Of a stretch of 25,123 nt of DNA, positions 15,335 through 22,792 are shown piece by piece. The notes beneath the pieces were generated by a model. It saw nothing but the letters and a program-made list of their open reading frames with translations, was not told where the DNA came from and did no database searches. Numbering within the stretch: the stretch's first letter is position 1; each line of letters opens with the position of its first letter. The stretch is from an uncultured Bacilli bacterium (GTDB lineage Bacteria; Bacillota_I; Bacilli_A; RF39; UBA660), in contig CANRME010000006.1 in assembly GCA_947631655.1 (NCBI GenBank), positions 1-25,123 on the forward strand, written 5' to 3'. The position numbers and the translations under genes were made by a program.

Positions 15335-15721
15335 CTACCTTTCTTCGTAAAAATCTAATTCAATAGAATATTCATAAACATTCTTATCATCTGTCCCTAA
15401 ATCAATTGGAGCAAGATAAGGCATTATTGTAAATATTCTTTTTGAATCAATAGAAAAAGTTCTTTCTTCGAAGAACTCATAAATTTTTTGTGCCATTTGT
15501 TCAGCACTATCTTTATTTTTCGTATATCTTAAAAGAATTGTTATAGATTTAATATTAGTGCTTCGGTTAATTTTACCACCTAATGTACCAATATATGGTT
15601 GCTCTCTCTTAGAATAAAAGCAAATAGCTTTTTCTTGGTTATTGTCTATTTTCCCTATGCTTATAGCATCAGTCCATTTAAACTCTTTTTTGAAATAATC
15701 TTTATATTGTTTTAAAGTCAT
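15335..15721 (-). CDS. Tail terminator / minor capsid-type protein
   Basis: This 128-residue protein contains ITILLRYTKNKDSAEQMAQKIYEFFEE and ends VYEYSIELDFYEER. This layout matches the phage 'minor capsid' or tail-completion family found just before the major tail gene in Lactococcus- and Listeria-type siphophages. It probably forms the ring that ends the tail tube at the neck. Its start overlaps the stop of the previous gene by one base, so translation is likely coupled. Confidence 0.75.
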   Translation of the reverse strand: MTLKQYKDYFKKEFKWTDAISIGKIDNNQEKAICFYSKREQPYIGTLGGKINRSTNIKSITILLRYTKNKDSAEQMAQKIYEFFEERTFSIDSKRIFTIMPYLAPIDLGTDDKNVYEYSIELDFYEER

Positions 15722-16086
15722 TACAATTTACCTCTCAATATTTTAGCAAAAGCTTTATTAACAAAATCTTTCTTTTTTCCATCAATATATGTTTGAAACC
15801 AAGCGCCGCCAGCATTAGGATTTTTGTCTTTTCTAAAATTATATTCTGGATGATAATAAAGTCTCCTAGCATATGGAGTGTCTGAAGCAACACTCACTCT
15901 ACCAGAGTTCTTTTTACTATCATCTACAAATGTACTTCTATCTTCCAAATTTCCACTATCTTTTGGCATTGTTTGGCTTTGTACTAGATTACTTTTTAAA
16001 GCATCAGCAGTTTCTGTTAATGTTTCAATACATATTTTTTTCATATATTTTGAATGGTTAGGATTAATTTTAGCTTTTACTTTCAT
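15721..16086 (-). CDS. Head-tail connector protein (minor capsid protein 2 type)
   Basis: This 121-residue basic protein contains DSGNLEDRSTFVDDSKKNSGRVSVAS and DTPYARRLYYHPEYNF. A phrase of the type TPYARRLYYHPEYNF followed by AGGAWF is a hallmark of the phage minor capsid protein 2 / HK97 gp10-like family. These proteins complete the head-tail joint. The start codon overlaps the stop of the previous gene by one base, and its stop overlaps the start of the next. Confidence 0.85.
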   Translation of the reverse strand: MKVKAKINPNHSKYMKKICIETLTETADALKSNLVQSQTMPKDSGNLEDRSTFVDDSKKNSGRVSVASDTPYARRLYYHPEYNFRKDKNPNAGGAWFQTYIDGKKKDFVNKAFAKILRGKL

Positions 16087-16433
16087 TACATTACCTCAAA
16101 CATAGTATGATGAACTGTGCCATTAGGATTTCTAGGTCTATAACCAGCATATATTTCATAATTACTGCCATTTATAGAAATAACACCATCACTAACTGAT
16201 TTTAATGATGGTGCTATATCTCCCTTAACAATAACTCTACCAAGTAAAGTAATTTCTTTCCCTTCTGAGTCTATAATTCTTTTGGCTTTTTCGCTCCATA
16301 TACATTGTCCACTTCCATTGAATGAAACAATAGGTTCTCCATCTTCGGATATGCCTTCTTCATTTAATGTAATAGAATAGTCAGTAGTTAAAAGCCAATC
16401 AGGAAATGGTAAAACCTTAACTTTTCTAGCCAT
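16086..16433 (-). CDS. Head-tail closure protein (minor capsid protein 1 type)
   Basis: This 115-residue protein has FPDWLLTTDYSITLNEEGISEDGEP near its start and ends NPNGTVHHTMFEV. Both are typical of the putative minor capsid protein 1 family of Gram-positive siphophages. It is small and beta-rich, as head closure proteins are. It overlaps the previous gene by 8 nt and the next by 1 nt, within a cluster of four connector genes. Confidence 0.82.
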   Translation of the reverse strand: MARKVKVLPFPDWLLTTDYSITLNEEGISEDGEPIVSFNGSGQCIWSEKAKRIIDSEGKEITLLGRVIVKGDIAPSLKSVSDGVISINGSNYEIYAGYRPRNPNGTVHHTMFEVM

Positions 16434-16824
16434 TGTATCTCCAAGTTCTTTGAGCTAACCCAGTTTGAACTATTGAATCATAAGCCAATTCACTCATATG
16501 TTCTCTTTCGGCTTGTGTTTTGGAATTAATGTCTTTTGTTTGGACGTTTACAGATATATCTAAAACACTATAAGAACTAATATCACTATTATCTTCATTA
16601 TTATAGCCATTTTCGCATATATAATCAGCTTGATAGCAAATAGCTTCTCTTATCTTTTCTTTTTGAAATTCTGTAAGATTATCAAAACCTTTGCCAACAA
16701 TTCTATTAAAAGTTATACGATCAATTTTATTTTGTGCTAGTTTTAAATACTTCTCGATTTCTTCTGATGGAATAGTCCCTTTAAAAGTATCTTGATAATA
16801 TTCTTTACTAACATAAAGTGTCAT
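16426..16824 (-). CDS. Head-tail adaptor (gp6-like DNA packaging protein)
   Basis: This 132-residue mostly helical protein contains YYQDTFKGTIPSEEIEKYLKLAQNKIDRIT and later IREAICYQADYICENG. The pattern of an N-terminal helix, a Thr-Phe region and an AxxxQ helix is typical of the SPP1 gp15 / HK97 gp6 adaptor family. The adaptor ring sits under the portal and links head to tail. It is the first of the connector cluster; AGGAGGTGG precedes the ATG. Confidence 0.8.
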   Translation of the reverse strand: MTLYVSKEYYQDTFKGTIPSEEIEKYLKLAQNKIDRITFNRIVGKGFDNLTEFQKEKIREAICYQADYICENGYNNEDNSDISSYSVLDISVNVQTKDINSKTQAEREHMSELAYDSIVQTGLAQRTWRYNG

Positions 16825-16835
16825 AAGACCACCTC

Positions 16836-17000
16836 CTATCGAAGTGGTTTATCTTCTTCCACTTCTTTATTTTCTTTTTCTGGTTTTAATTGTTTTTCCT
16901 TTACTTCTATGTAATCGGAATTATTTTTTAATTTCTCAACATAATAAAGTAAATGTTCTTCTACAATTTGACCAGTTTTTTTATTTTTGAACTTCGGCAT
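16836..17000 (-). CDS. 54-residue charged phage protein
   Basis: A short ORF behind AGGAGGTATTCAA with ATG at 17000. The product begins MPKFKNKKTGQIVEEHLLYY and has a Lys/Glu-rich tail. The start resembles small phage proteins of the form 'M-K-N-x-x-T-G-x-I/V' that are common next to capsid genes and often have no assigned role. Its stop codon overlaps the ribosome binding site of the adaptor gene. Real on spacing and start signal; function unknown. Confidence 0.65.
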   Translation of the reverse strand: MPKFKNKKTGQIVEEHLLYYVEKLKNNSDYIEVKEKQLKPEKENKEVEEDKPLR

Positions 17001-17011
17001 TTGAATACCTC

Positions 17012-17423
17012 CTATTCAGTTCTTAAGTCTAATTGACTTAAATCAAGTGTTCTAGTTTCTTTACCTTCGCTTGTTATTTCAATTGTGTTGTCTTTGTCAT
17101 GAACTTGGAACACAATTAAACCATCTTTTTCGTCAACTGAAATTGGTTTCTTTAATTTAGCACCAGTACCTTTAAGTTCACACTTAATTGTACCTTTTGC
17201 TTGTCCTTTTGCTTCTTCAAAGTATAAAGGAATAAAGTTTCCAGTATTATCAGTTTTAGAAAATTCAGTCCAGTTTTCTACATGTTTTAATGTACCTGTT
17301 ACTTTTCCAGTATCATCAATACTTAAATTTTCACATAAATCTTGGACTGTCTTTTCACCTAGATTTAATGAAGTTTCAGCACTAGGAACACTTACTTTGA
17401 TTTTGCCCTCTTCGGGCATGCTA
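17012..17423 (-). CDS. C-terminal extension of the major capsid protein (+1 frame), decoration-like
   Basis: This ORF continues in the +1 frame of the capsid gene for ~136 codons. Its possible starts (TTG at 17440, ATG at 17419) lack a ribosome binding site. Read through the shift, the capsid sequence ...VEESTP continues SMPEEGKIKVSVPSAETSL. The domain is acidic and beta-rich (GTLKHVENWTEF, KGTIKCELKGTG), in keeping with an Ig-like or decoration domain on the capsid surface. It could also be a separate protein started weakly at the ATG at 17419 by coupling with the capsid stop. The frameshift reading is favoured because of the missing start signal. Confidence 0.65.
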
Positions 17424-17426
17424 GGG
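17404..17426 (-). promoter_or_regulatory. Candidate programmed +1 frameshift site at CCC-TAG with 3' hairpin
   Basis: The last capsid codons are CCC (17426-17424) and TAG (17423-17421). The tRNA-Pro can move from CCC to the overlapping CCT, giving AGC ATG CCC in the +1 frame. A hairpin TGCCC/GGGCA (17418-17414 with 17408-17404) follows 2 nt after the stop. Listeria phage PSA uses a +1 shift at overlapping proline codons (CCCU) with a 3' structure at the end of its capsid gene. Confidence 0.6.
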
Positions 17427-18317
17427 TGTGCTTTCTTCAACTAAAAATTGAATACCATCGTGTTTCTTTTCATAAATAAACATATCTTCAAATGATTCTT
17501 CATAATAAACATATTTACCTTGTGATAAAGCACTTGGACTTTCTAATTGTGCAAATTCATAAGAAATAACTGGAATAATTGCACTTGGATGCACTAATAG
17601 CATTTTTACATTTTTAGCATCCTCTTTAACTTCAAATCCATCATCAGCTTTAAAGTTAAATGCAGTTTTCATTAATTTAGTTGGTACACTAACGATTTCA
17701 ACTTCATCGATTCTTGATACTGTACGTCCTAAAACTTTGTTTCCGCTAGTTCTTACTACGTCTTTAGCAGTATCAATCATAGTTTTAGTAAATGTATCAG
17801 TAAATAGAATACGACCATTTACTGGAACTCTTGCCTCGTCCATTTTATCCATTAAAGCATCAAAATAAGTTAAAACGTTTTCTACAGTAACAGTTCCATT
17901 TGCTAAAGCTGTTACAGCTTCTTTTTCATTTTTTAATGTATAAAGAGCATCAATGGCTTCTGCATCCATTTCTGGGAATTTTTGTTCTTCATTCATAGTT
18001 TTAGTGATATTAGCAATAGATGCTACATGATTTGTTTCATCAATATCACGAGGGTGTACTAATGTATCCCAAGTTCTATGTCTTTTTAAAGTTTTAGTTT
18101 CCCAGTTGTTGTCGAAATTTCTTCCGAAAGTTCCGATACTATCACGATTTCCGTCCTTTCTACCTTTAACTGTTAAACTAGGTAATTCAACAGTGTTGCT
18201 ATTTAAAAATTTTACGTCAGGTTTTACTGCTGACCATAAAGCACCAAAATATAGTACATAAGGATAAGCTTGTGCTAATTCTTGGCTATATTCTTTTGCA
18301 TAATTTAATTTTGCCAT
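17421..18317 (-). CDS. Major capsid protein
   Basis: This 298-residue protein follows the scaffold gene directly, the usual order. It contains the blocks ELPSLTVKGRKDGNRDSIG, NNWETKTLKRHRTWDTLVHPRDIDET (very typical of Gram-positive siphophage capsid proteins) and a C-terminal EDMFIYEKKHDGIQF. It should have the HK97 fold and form the icosahedral shell around the scaffold. It starts at an ATG behind AGAGGAATGATAAA. The gene ends in the CCC-TAG site described separately, so a minority of subunits may carry an extra domain. Confidence 0.92.
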   Translation of the reverse strand: MAKLNYAKEYSQELAQAYPYVLYFGALWSAVKPDVKFLNSNTVELPSLTVKGRKDGNRDSIGTFGRNFDNNWETKTLKRHRTWDTLVHPRDIDETNHVASIANITKTMNEEQKFPEMDAEAIDALYTLKNEKEAVTALANGTVTVENVLTYFDALMDKMDEARVPVNGRILFTDTFTKTMIDTAKDVVRTSGNKVLGRTVSRIDEVEIVSVPTKLMKTAFNFKADDGFEVKEDAKNVKMLLVHPSAIIPVISYEFAQLESPSALSQGKYVYYEESFEDMFIYEKKHDGIQFLVEESTP

Positions 18318-18338
18318 ATTTTATCATTCCTCTCTTTT

Positions 18339-18932
18339 TTAATGTTTTCTTACCCCAGTGAAACCAAAATTAAATAAATTTCCACTAGGTTGAGAACTAT
18401 TTGATGCATCAGCACCAATAGTCACACCTTCCGTTTTTTCTTCCTTTTTTTCCTTTAAACCTGGAACGTCAGATAAAACCTTGTTTAAAGCTTCCTTTAC
18501 CTTTTCTCCGACAATTGAACCTTTTTCATCAACAACATTGCTAAAATCGGCTAATTTAGTTAAATAAGGTATTGTTTTGGCATCAACTCCAAGGTCTAAT
18601 GCTTGTAATAAAGCTTCGTGTTCGATATTTTGCTTTAAAATTACTGCATCTTTATCTTTAAGTTGATTTTGTAGATTTTCATTATCTACTTTTTGTTGTT
18701 TACTATCTTGTTCTCTCTTAGTTTTAAAGCTTTGAATTGCGGTATTCATTTCATCCTCACTTAATCCTTGCTTTTGAAAATAAGATTTCAGAATAGCATC
18801 CTCATTTCTTTGATTACGACTATCAATCATTCCTTGAATTTTGTCGTAGTCTACAGGTTGAGTTCCTGTATTTTGTTGTGCTACGTTTTGACCAGTTGTA
18901 GCTACTGGAGTTTCTGTTTGATTATTTTCCAT
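18339..18932 (-). CDS. Capsid scaffold protein
   Basis: This 197-residue, charged, helical protein lies directly before the major capsid gene. The N-terminal ~25 residues are Gln/Thr-rich and probably disordered. Residues ~60-110 form a coiled coil (KREQDSKQQKVDNENLQNQ), followed by LDLGVDAKTIPYLTKLAD, a phrase typical of DUF4355-like scaffolds. The C-terminus NFGFTGVRKH is of the type that docks to the capsid lattice. It would direct procapsid assembly and then leave. No protease gene is visible, so it is probably released whole. Confidence 0.85.
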   Translation of the reverse strand: MENNQTETPVATTGQNVAQQNTGTQPVDYDKIQGMIDSRNQRNEDAILKSYFQKQGLSEDEMNTAIQSFKTKREQDSKQQKVDNENLQNQLKDKDAVILKQNIEHEALLQALDLGVDAKTIPYLTKLADFSNVVDEKGSIVGEKVKEALNKVLSDVPGLKEKKEEKTEGVTIGADASNSSQPSGNLFNFGFTGVRKH

Positions 18933-19004
18933 AATCTTCCCTTTCCTTTTTAAAGACTTGAATGTCTATTCCAAAGCTTTTAATGTCATCACGTTTTGGA
19001 CATA

Positions 19005-19290
19005 TAAAAACTCGATATTTCTATCGAGCTAACAATATCGCTAACAACAAGTATTAACGATATTAGGACTCCTTCTACACTTGGCAGATGAGTTTAAATC
19101 ATTGTTTACTGGTACAACAATTAAAACCTCTATAAGTTCCAAACTATAAGTAGAGAACTATTTAGTGCTATTTTATAAGCACTGCACTAATAATATTTGT
19201 TACCCTAACAAATCGCAGGCATATTTCTACACCTTCGTGGGAGTTGAACCCATATTTATAAATATTATTAGTACACTACCTACAAAGTAG
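19005..19290 (-). ncRNA. Structured non-coding segment before the scaffold gene
   Basis: About 290 nt without a usable ORF but dense in stems. A 15-bp helix joins 19260-19274 and 19184-19198. It encloses a tRNA-like T arm, TGGG-TTCAACT-CCCA (19252-19238), and a hairpin TTTGTTA/TAACAAA. Hairpins follow at 19164-19183 (AGTGCT/AGCACT) and 19034-19064 (AATATCG/CGATATT), then a terminator at 19006-19028. It is not a complete tRNA, because no anticodon arm or 72-nt cloverleaf can be formed, and it does not match any RNA family I recognise. It may be a phage small RNA, or a processing or antitermination element. Confidence 0.5.
19006..19028 (-). terminator. Intrinsic terminator before the scaffold gene
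   Basis: On the minus strand CTCGATA-GAAA-TATCGAG (19028-19011) is a perfect 7-bp stem closed by a GAAA tetraloop, followed by TTTTT (19010-19006). It is inside the late operon, 74 nt before the scaffold start codon. Transcription must pass it, or the scaffold and capsid genes must have another promoter. Confidence 0.85.
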
Positions 19291-19299
19291 TGCATAATA

Positions 19300-19328
19300 A
19301 AAACACACTATTTATTTTTGTGTGTTTT
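19300..19328. terminator. Hairpin at the end of the 47-residue membrane gene
   Basis: Arms AAAACACAC (19300-19308) and GTGTGTTTT (19320-19328) form a 9-bp stem with T runs on both strands. It overlaps the last codons of the gene at 19308-19451. It could act as a terminator in either direction or set the 5' boundary of the structured RNA that follows. Confidence 0.6.
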
Positions 19329-19451
19329 ATTAATAATATTGATTAGTTCTCTATTTTCTAATCTTATTTTTTGTAGTTCTGTTCCAATATTAGCTAAGCA
19401 ACATAAACTAAAAAACAAAACTATGACTAAAAGTATTCCTACTATTATCAT
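19308..19451 (-). CDS. 47-residue single-span membrane protein
   Basis: A small ORF starting with ATG at 19451 behind GAGGAGGAAAT, an excellent ribosome binding site. It overlaps the stop codon of the gene before it (ATGA). The product starts MIIVGILLVIVLFFSLCCL, one transmembrane helix, and has a short charged tail. It lies third after the MuF-metallopeptidase gene. Possibilities include a membrane partner or immunity-like protein for that domain, or an unrelated phage membrane protein. Nothing in the sequence decides. Confidence 0.65.
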   Translation of the reverse strand: MIIVGILLVIVLFFSLCCLANIGTELQKIRLENRELINIINKTHKNK

Positions 19452-19669
19452 ATTTCCTCCTCATTAAAATCATCTTTTGGTAATTCTTTAGTAAATCCCC
19501 ACTCAAATTGTTCTATTGTTAAATCGAATAATTTTAAAGCATGTTTTATTACTTTATCATCCCACAACTTTCTCTCTGTGAAGTAATTTTCTTTTTCTTT
19601 AGTGATAATTTCCATAAATTCATCTTCCGTTTTAGTATTGAGTAATTTATTTATCAATTCTTCTGTCAT
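19448..19669 (-). CDS. 73-residue acidic protein coupled to the MuF gene; possible immunity protein
   Basis: It starts with an ATGA overlap on the stop codon of the MuF-metallopeptidase gene, so it is translationally coupled to it. The product is acidic and helical (LLNTKTEDEFMEIITKEKENYF) and ends KDDFNEEEI. I recognise no family. Small acidic proteins encoded directly after polymorphic toxins are often their immunity proteins, which is the reason for the suggestion; a head-assembly role is equally compatible with the data. Confidence 0.65.
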   Translation of the reverse strand: MTEELINKLLNTKTEDEFMEIITKEKENYFTERKLWDDKVIKHALKLFDLTIEQFEWGFTKELPKDDFNEEEI

Positions 19670-21249
19670 TTATTTACCACCTCATTTATAAATTTATATA
19701 AAATATTATCTTTCGTCTTCAACAAACTAGGATTTTTAAAATAGTATTTAATACCCTCGGAAATATATTCTAATGCATACTCTGTATTTACTTTGCCAAA
19801 AACAAAAGAGTCTATTGCTTTATATATTCTAGTTTGATAATTACTTACAAATTCCGAACTATCTTTTAAAATCCAATAGTCTTTTTTCTTTGAAAGTTTA
19901 AAATCTTTTTTAGAATATTTCTTGAACTTGTTTGTAATAATTTTATTATAAATCTTTTTTTCATCTTTAGAAAGTGAAAAGAATAACTTATGGCCAAGCT
20001 CGTGTATTAATGACCATTCGTCAGCTTTTCTATTCAAATATATTTTATTTTCATCGACGGAGAAATAACTTGGTTCATTATTAATTCTTGATATTTTTAC
20101 ACCAGACGTTCTTCTTTGAAACTCTTCGGTTGTTATTTTTCTAGCATCTGTAACAATATCCATAGTTTTCTTTTCTTCTATCCACTCTTTTTCTTTTCCA
20201 TTATATAATTTAACATTTTCGGGAGTTATAGAACCAAGCGATAATCTACCATATTTCTTAATGTTTCTTTCAATGTAGTTCATTCTCTCATTGATATAAT
20301 CTAAATCATTTTGATACTCCTCCTCACTTTCGTTTTCTATATTTTCCAATTCTGGATAATATGTTGTAAGACCATGTCTGCAATTAGGATGCAGAAATCC
20401 TTGGGCCATAGCTTCACTTAATAGCATATATTTACCATCTTCTTTAGTTCCGCCACTATATACGTCATCTATGAATATATGTTTTTCCCACTTTTGGCAT
20501 ATAGGACAAGCACCACCATGCGAAGTAGCTTGTACTAATGTTCTTCCTATTGATTTTCTAAAATCTCCTTCTCCCATTAATTGAGCTCTTAAATTAGCTG
20601 TTCTTACTGCCATTTGTGAATAACTAGCTATATTTACTCTCCTACCATTTTTATATTTAATACAATTTAATCCTCCAGCTAAGAAAGACTTATTGCTTTC
20701 ATCTATTGCTAATTCTGTCTTTTTCAATTCTGTAAGTTCATTAGTAGCCATTTTTGCTGCTTGTTGTTCAGTAAATGCACCATTGCCAACAAAAAAAGCA
20801 CTTTTATGTATAACTTGTCTATACTGATCGTTGACCATTCTTAAAACACTTGTATTTGCTGTTTTCAAGTCGTTATTAACAACTTTTATTAATGCATTGA
20901 CCTTTCTATCGTTTGTCTTAAAAAAACTCTTATTCATTATTTTATTAGGTTTTAATTTATCGCCTAATATTTTGTTATATTGCTTTATAGCATTAATAGA
21001 ACCTTGTTTAACTTCTTCTTGAATATGTTTAGCAACTTCTTTATTAATTCCACTGGTATATTCTCCGATAATGGATTTATTTTGCCTTCGATACCTGGAT
21101 AGTTCTTTTAATTTCTCTGCTTGCCATTGTGTGTACTTAAATCCAGTCTTTTCTTCTTCAACAAGATGCCTTTTTAAATTTCTTTTCATAGAACTAATGA
21201 GTTCTTTTTCCATTTCCTCATATAGTTCTTTTATTTTATAATCATTCAT
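19666..21249 (-). CDS. Minor capsid protein (MuF / min-cap 2) with C-terminal HELGH metallopeptidase-like domain
   Basis: 527 residues in two parts. Residues ~1-300 are the phage minor capsid protein family related to Mu gpF / SPP1 gp7: a helical N-terminus, then the motif CPICQKW (C248, C251) and HPNCRH (287-292). These proteins are packaged in the head near the portal. Residues ~380-527 form an additional domain with HELGH (416-420), preceded by a helix with EWSLI and followed by SSEFVSNY, in which Glu466 is a plausible third zinc ligand. This is a zincin-like metallopeptidase arrangement. MuF proteins with C-terminal effector domains are known as phage-encoded polymorphic toxins. The substrate is unknown. 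The gene lies between portal and two small coupled genes. Confidence 0.85.
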   Translation of the reverse strand: MNDYKIKELYEEMEKELISSMKRNLKRHLVEEEKTGFKYTQWQAEKLKELSRYRRQNKSIIGEYTSGINKEVAKHIQEEVKQGSINAIKQYNKILGDKLKPNKIMNKSFFKTNDRKVNALIKVVNNDLKTANTSVLRMVNDQYRQVIHKSAFFVGNGAFTEQQAAKMATNELTELKKTELAIDESNKSFLAGGLNCIKYKNGRRVNIASYSQMAVRTANLRAQLMGEGDFRKSIGRTLVQATSHGGACPICQKWEKHIFIDDVYSGGTKEDGKYMLLSEAMAQGFLHPNCRHGLTTYYPELENIENESEEEYQNDLDYINERMNYIERNIKKYGRLSLGSITPENVKLYNGKEKEWIEEKKTMDIVTDARKITTEEFQRRTSGVKISRINNEPSYFSVDENKIYLNRKADEWSLIHELGHKLFFSLSKDEKKIYNKIITNKFKKYSKKDFKLSKKKDYWILKDSSEFVSNYQTRIYKAIDSFVFGKVNTEYALEYISEGIKYYFKNPSLLKTKDNILYKFINEVVNK

Positions 21250-21259
21250 TGATTATCAC

Positions 21260-22780
21260 CTACTTTGTTTCTTTAGGTGTCTCTTCTTCCTTTGTATCAA
21301 TTTCATTAAATAAATCTAAATCTTGACTTATACTAGGTTCTTCCATTTCGGTAATGCCTTGTTCTTCTTTTAATCTTAATATTTCTTCTTCTATCCAATC
21401 ATTATCTTTACTATCTCCATAAAGTTCCTTAACAGAAGTTTCTATACTCATTATTCCTCCGTTTTTAGCTTTAGTAATAGTATCTATTTGGCTATCAAAT
21501 GAAGGACTATCATATTCTCCAAAATTAACATTTATTTCTATATCTTCGCTAGGTTTTTTGTTTTGCATTTGTTCATATGATTTTAAAACTCCATTTATTA
21601 CCTTTGGTATGAAATCGTTTAAAGCTTCGATTATACTTTGTCTAGTATATAAAGTAGTTTTTTCCATTTGCCTTTCATACGCACTATTAGGGTCTTGAAT
21701 TTTTTTAGTATCAATTCCTAATGTGCTAGGACTTATTAATCCTTGTAAACATAAATCTAAATATGTAACATATGATTGATAATATTTATCACTTGGAATG
21801 TCTGGTTGTGTAACTTTGATTTCACTTCTACCATTTTCGCTTATATCTGAATCAGTTAAAATATATTGATTATCAAATGGATTTGGTGGCATTATTTCAC
21901 CTGTATCCTTGTCTTTCGGTAATAGTTTATCTGGAATATATTTAGTTGCTTTACCAAGTCTTACTGCTTCTACCCATTGGCTTAATATTTCGTCCAAACT
22001 ATCAAATGCATCATATTTCCCATCTAATTTACTAGCACCTCGGCCTAAATATTTACTATTATCATCTATTTTAAATAATTCTGCCCACATAACACTTTTA
22101 TCAAATATCACATTTTTTAAGTTACTTAAACTTTCTATTGTTGATAAAGATACTAGATTATCTCTATCAAATAGTTCATATGAAATATATCCCCAACCAC
22201 GATGCTCTTTTAATAAATATTTTTTATTATCTTTTTCATAATATGATTTAAATACTATTTCATTTAATCTTCCTCTTTTGTAGATAACGTCTATCATATC
22301 ACCAGGGAACCACTCTAATATAGGTAAATCGCTTATATTTTTATCATAAGAATATCTTATTGCACCATCACCTAAACAAATTGTTTCACGCAATAGCTTA
22401 TGTAATAATTTATCAAAATTATTTTCTTTTGCGATTTTTTTCCACTCTTCCAGTTTGGTAGTATCTTCGCTTTCAACGCCATTATAATTATCAATAACTA
22501 TGTCTGTTAATTTATCAATTATTTTTTTAGGTAATCCACTATGAATTTTTTTAATCTCTAATCCAGAAGTAGGAACACTACCCCAGAATGTTGTCTCCTT
22601 ACCATCTATTTGTTTATAAAATTCTTGTAGTTCTGATGCTTCTCCAATATACCATATCTTATTTTTGGCAAAATATATTTGCAAATCTTCATTTCTATTA
22701 ATTGTTATAGCTTTTGGTGTATTATCTCTAATTTCTAACCACGATTGAACTTTGTTTTTTACTATATCCATTATTTTCAC
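21260..22780 (-). CDS. Portal protein
   Basis: This 506-residue protein lies directly after the large terminase gene and before the MuF gene, the invariant place of the portal. Family phrases include LEWFPGDMIDVIYKRGRLNEIVF, ILSQWVEAVRLGKATKYIPD and a C-terminal SIETSVKELYGDSKDNDWIEEEI. It fits the SPP1 gp6-type portals (Phage_prot_Gp6 family). Twelve copies form the ring through which DNA enters and leaves the head. The GTG at 22780 follows AGGAGGAAAGGAAC; an ATG 9 nt later is an alternative start. Confidence 0.92.
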   Translation of the reverse strand: MKIMDIVKNKVQSWLEIRDNTPKAITINRNEDLQIYFAKNKIWYIGEASELQEFYKQIDGKETTFWGSVPTSGLEIKKIHSGLPKKIIDKLTDIVIDNYNGVESEDTTKLEEWKKIAKENNFDKLLHKLLRETICLGDGAIRYSYDKNISDLPILEWFPGDMIDVIYKRGRLNEIVFKSYYEKDNKKYLLKEHRGWGYISYELFDRDNLVSLSTIESLSNLKNVIFDKSVMWAELFKIDDNSKYLGRGASKLDGKYDAFDSLDEILSQWVEAVRLGKATKYIPDKLLPKDKDTGEIMPPNPFDNQYILTDSDISENGRSEIKVTQPDIPSDKYYQSYVTYLDLCLQGLISPSTLGIDTKKIQDPNSAYERQMEKTTLYTRQSIIEALNDFIPKVINGVLKSYEQMQNKKPSEDIEINVNFGEYDSPSFDSQIDTITKAKNGGIMSIETSVKELYGDSKDNDWIEEEILRLKEEQGITEMEEPSISQDLDLFNEIDTKEEETPKETK

Positions 22781-22792
22781 GTTCCTTTCCTC

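Noticed and set aside
15873..16105. Plus-strand ORFs opposite the connector genes and elsewhere in the late region
   Set aside because: They are antisense shadows of well-supported phage genes and lack ribosome binding sites.
19225..19295. A tRNA gene on the minus strand
   Set aside because: Only a T arm and a partial acceptor-like pairing exist; there is no room for both a D arm and an anticodon arm.
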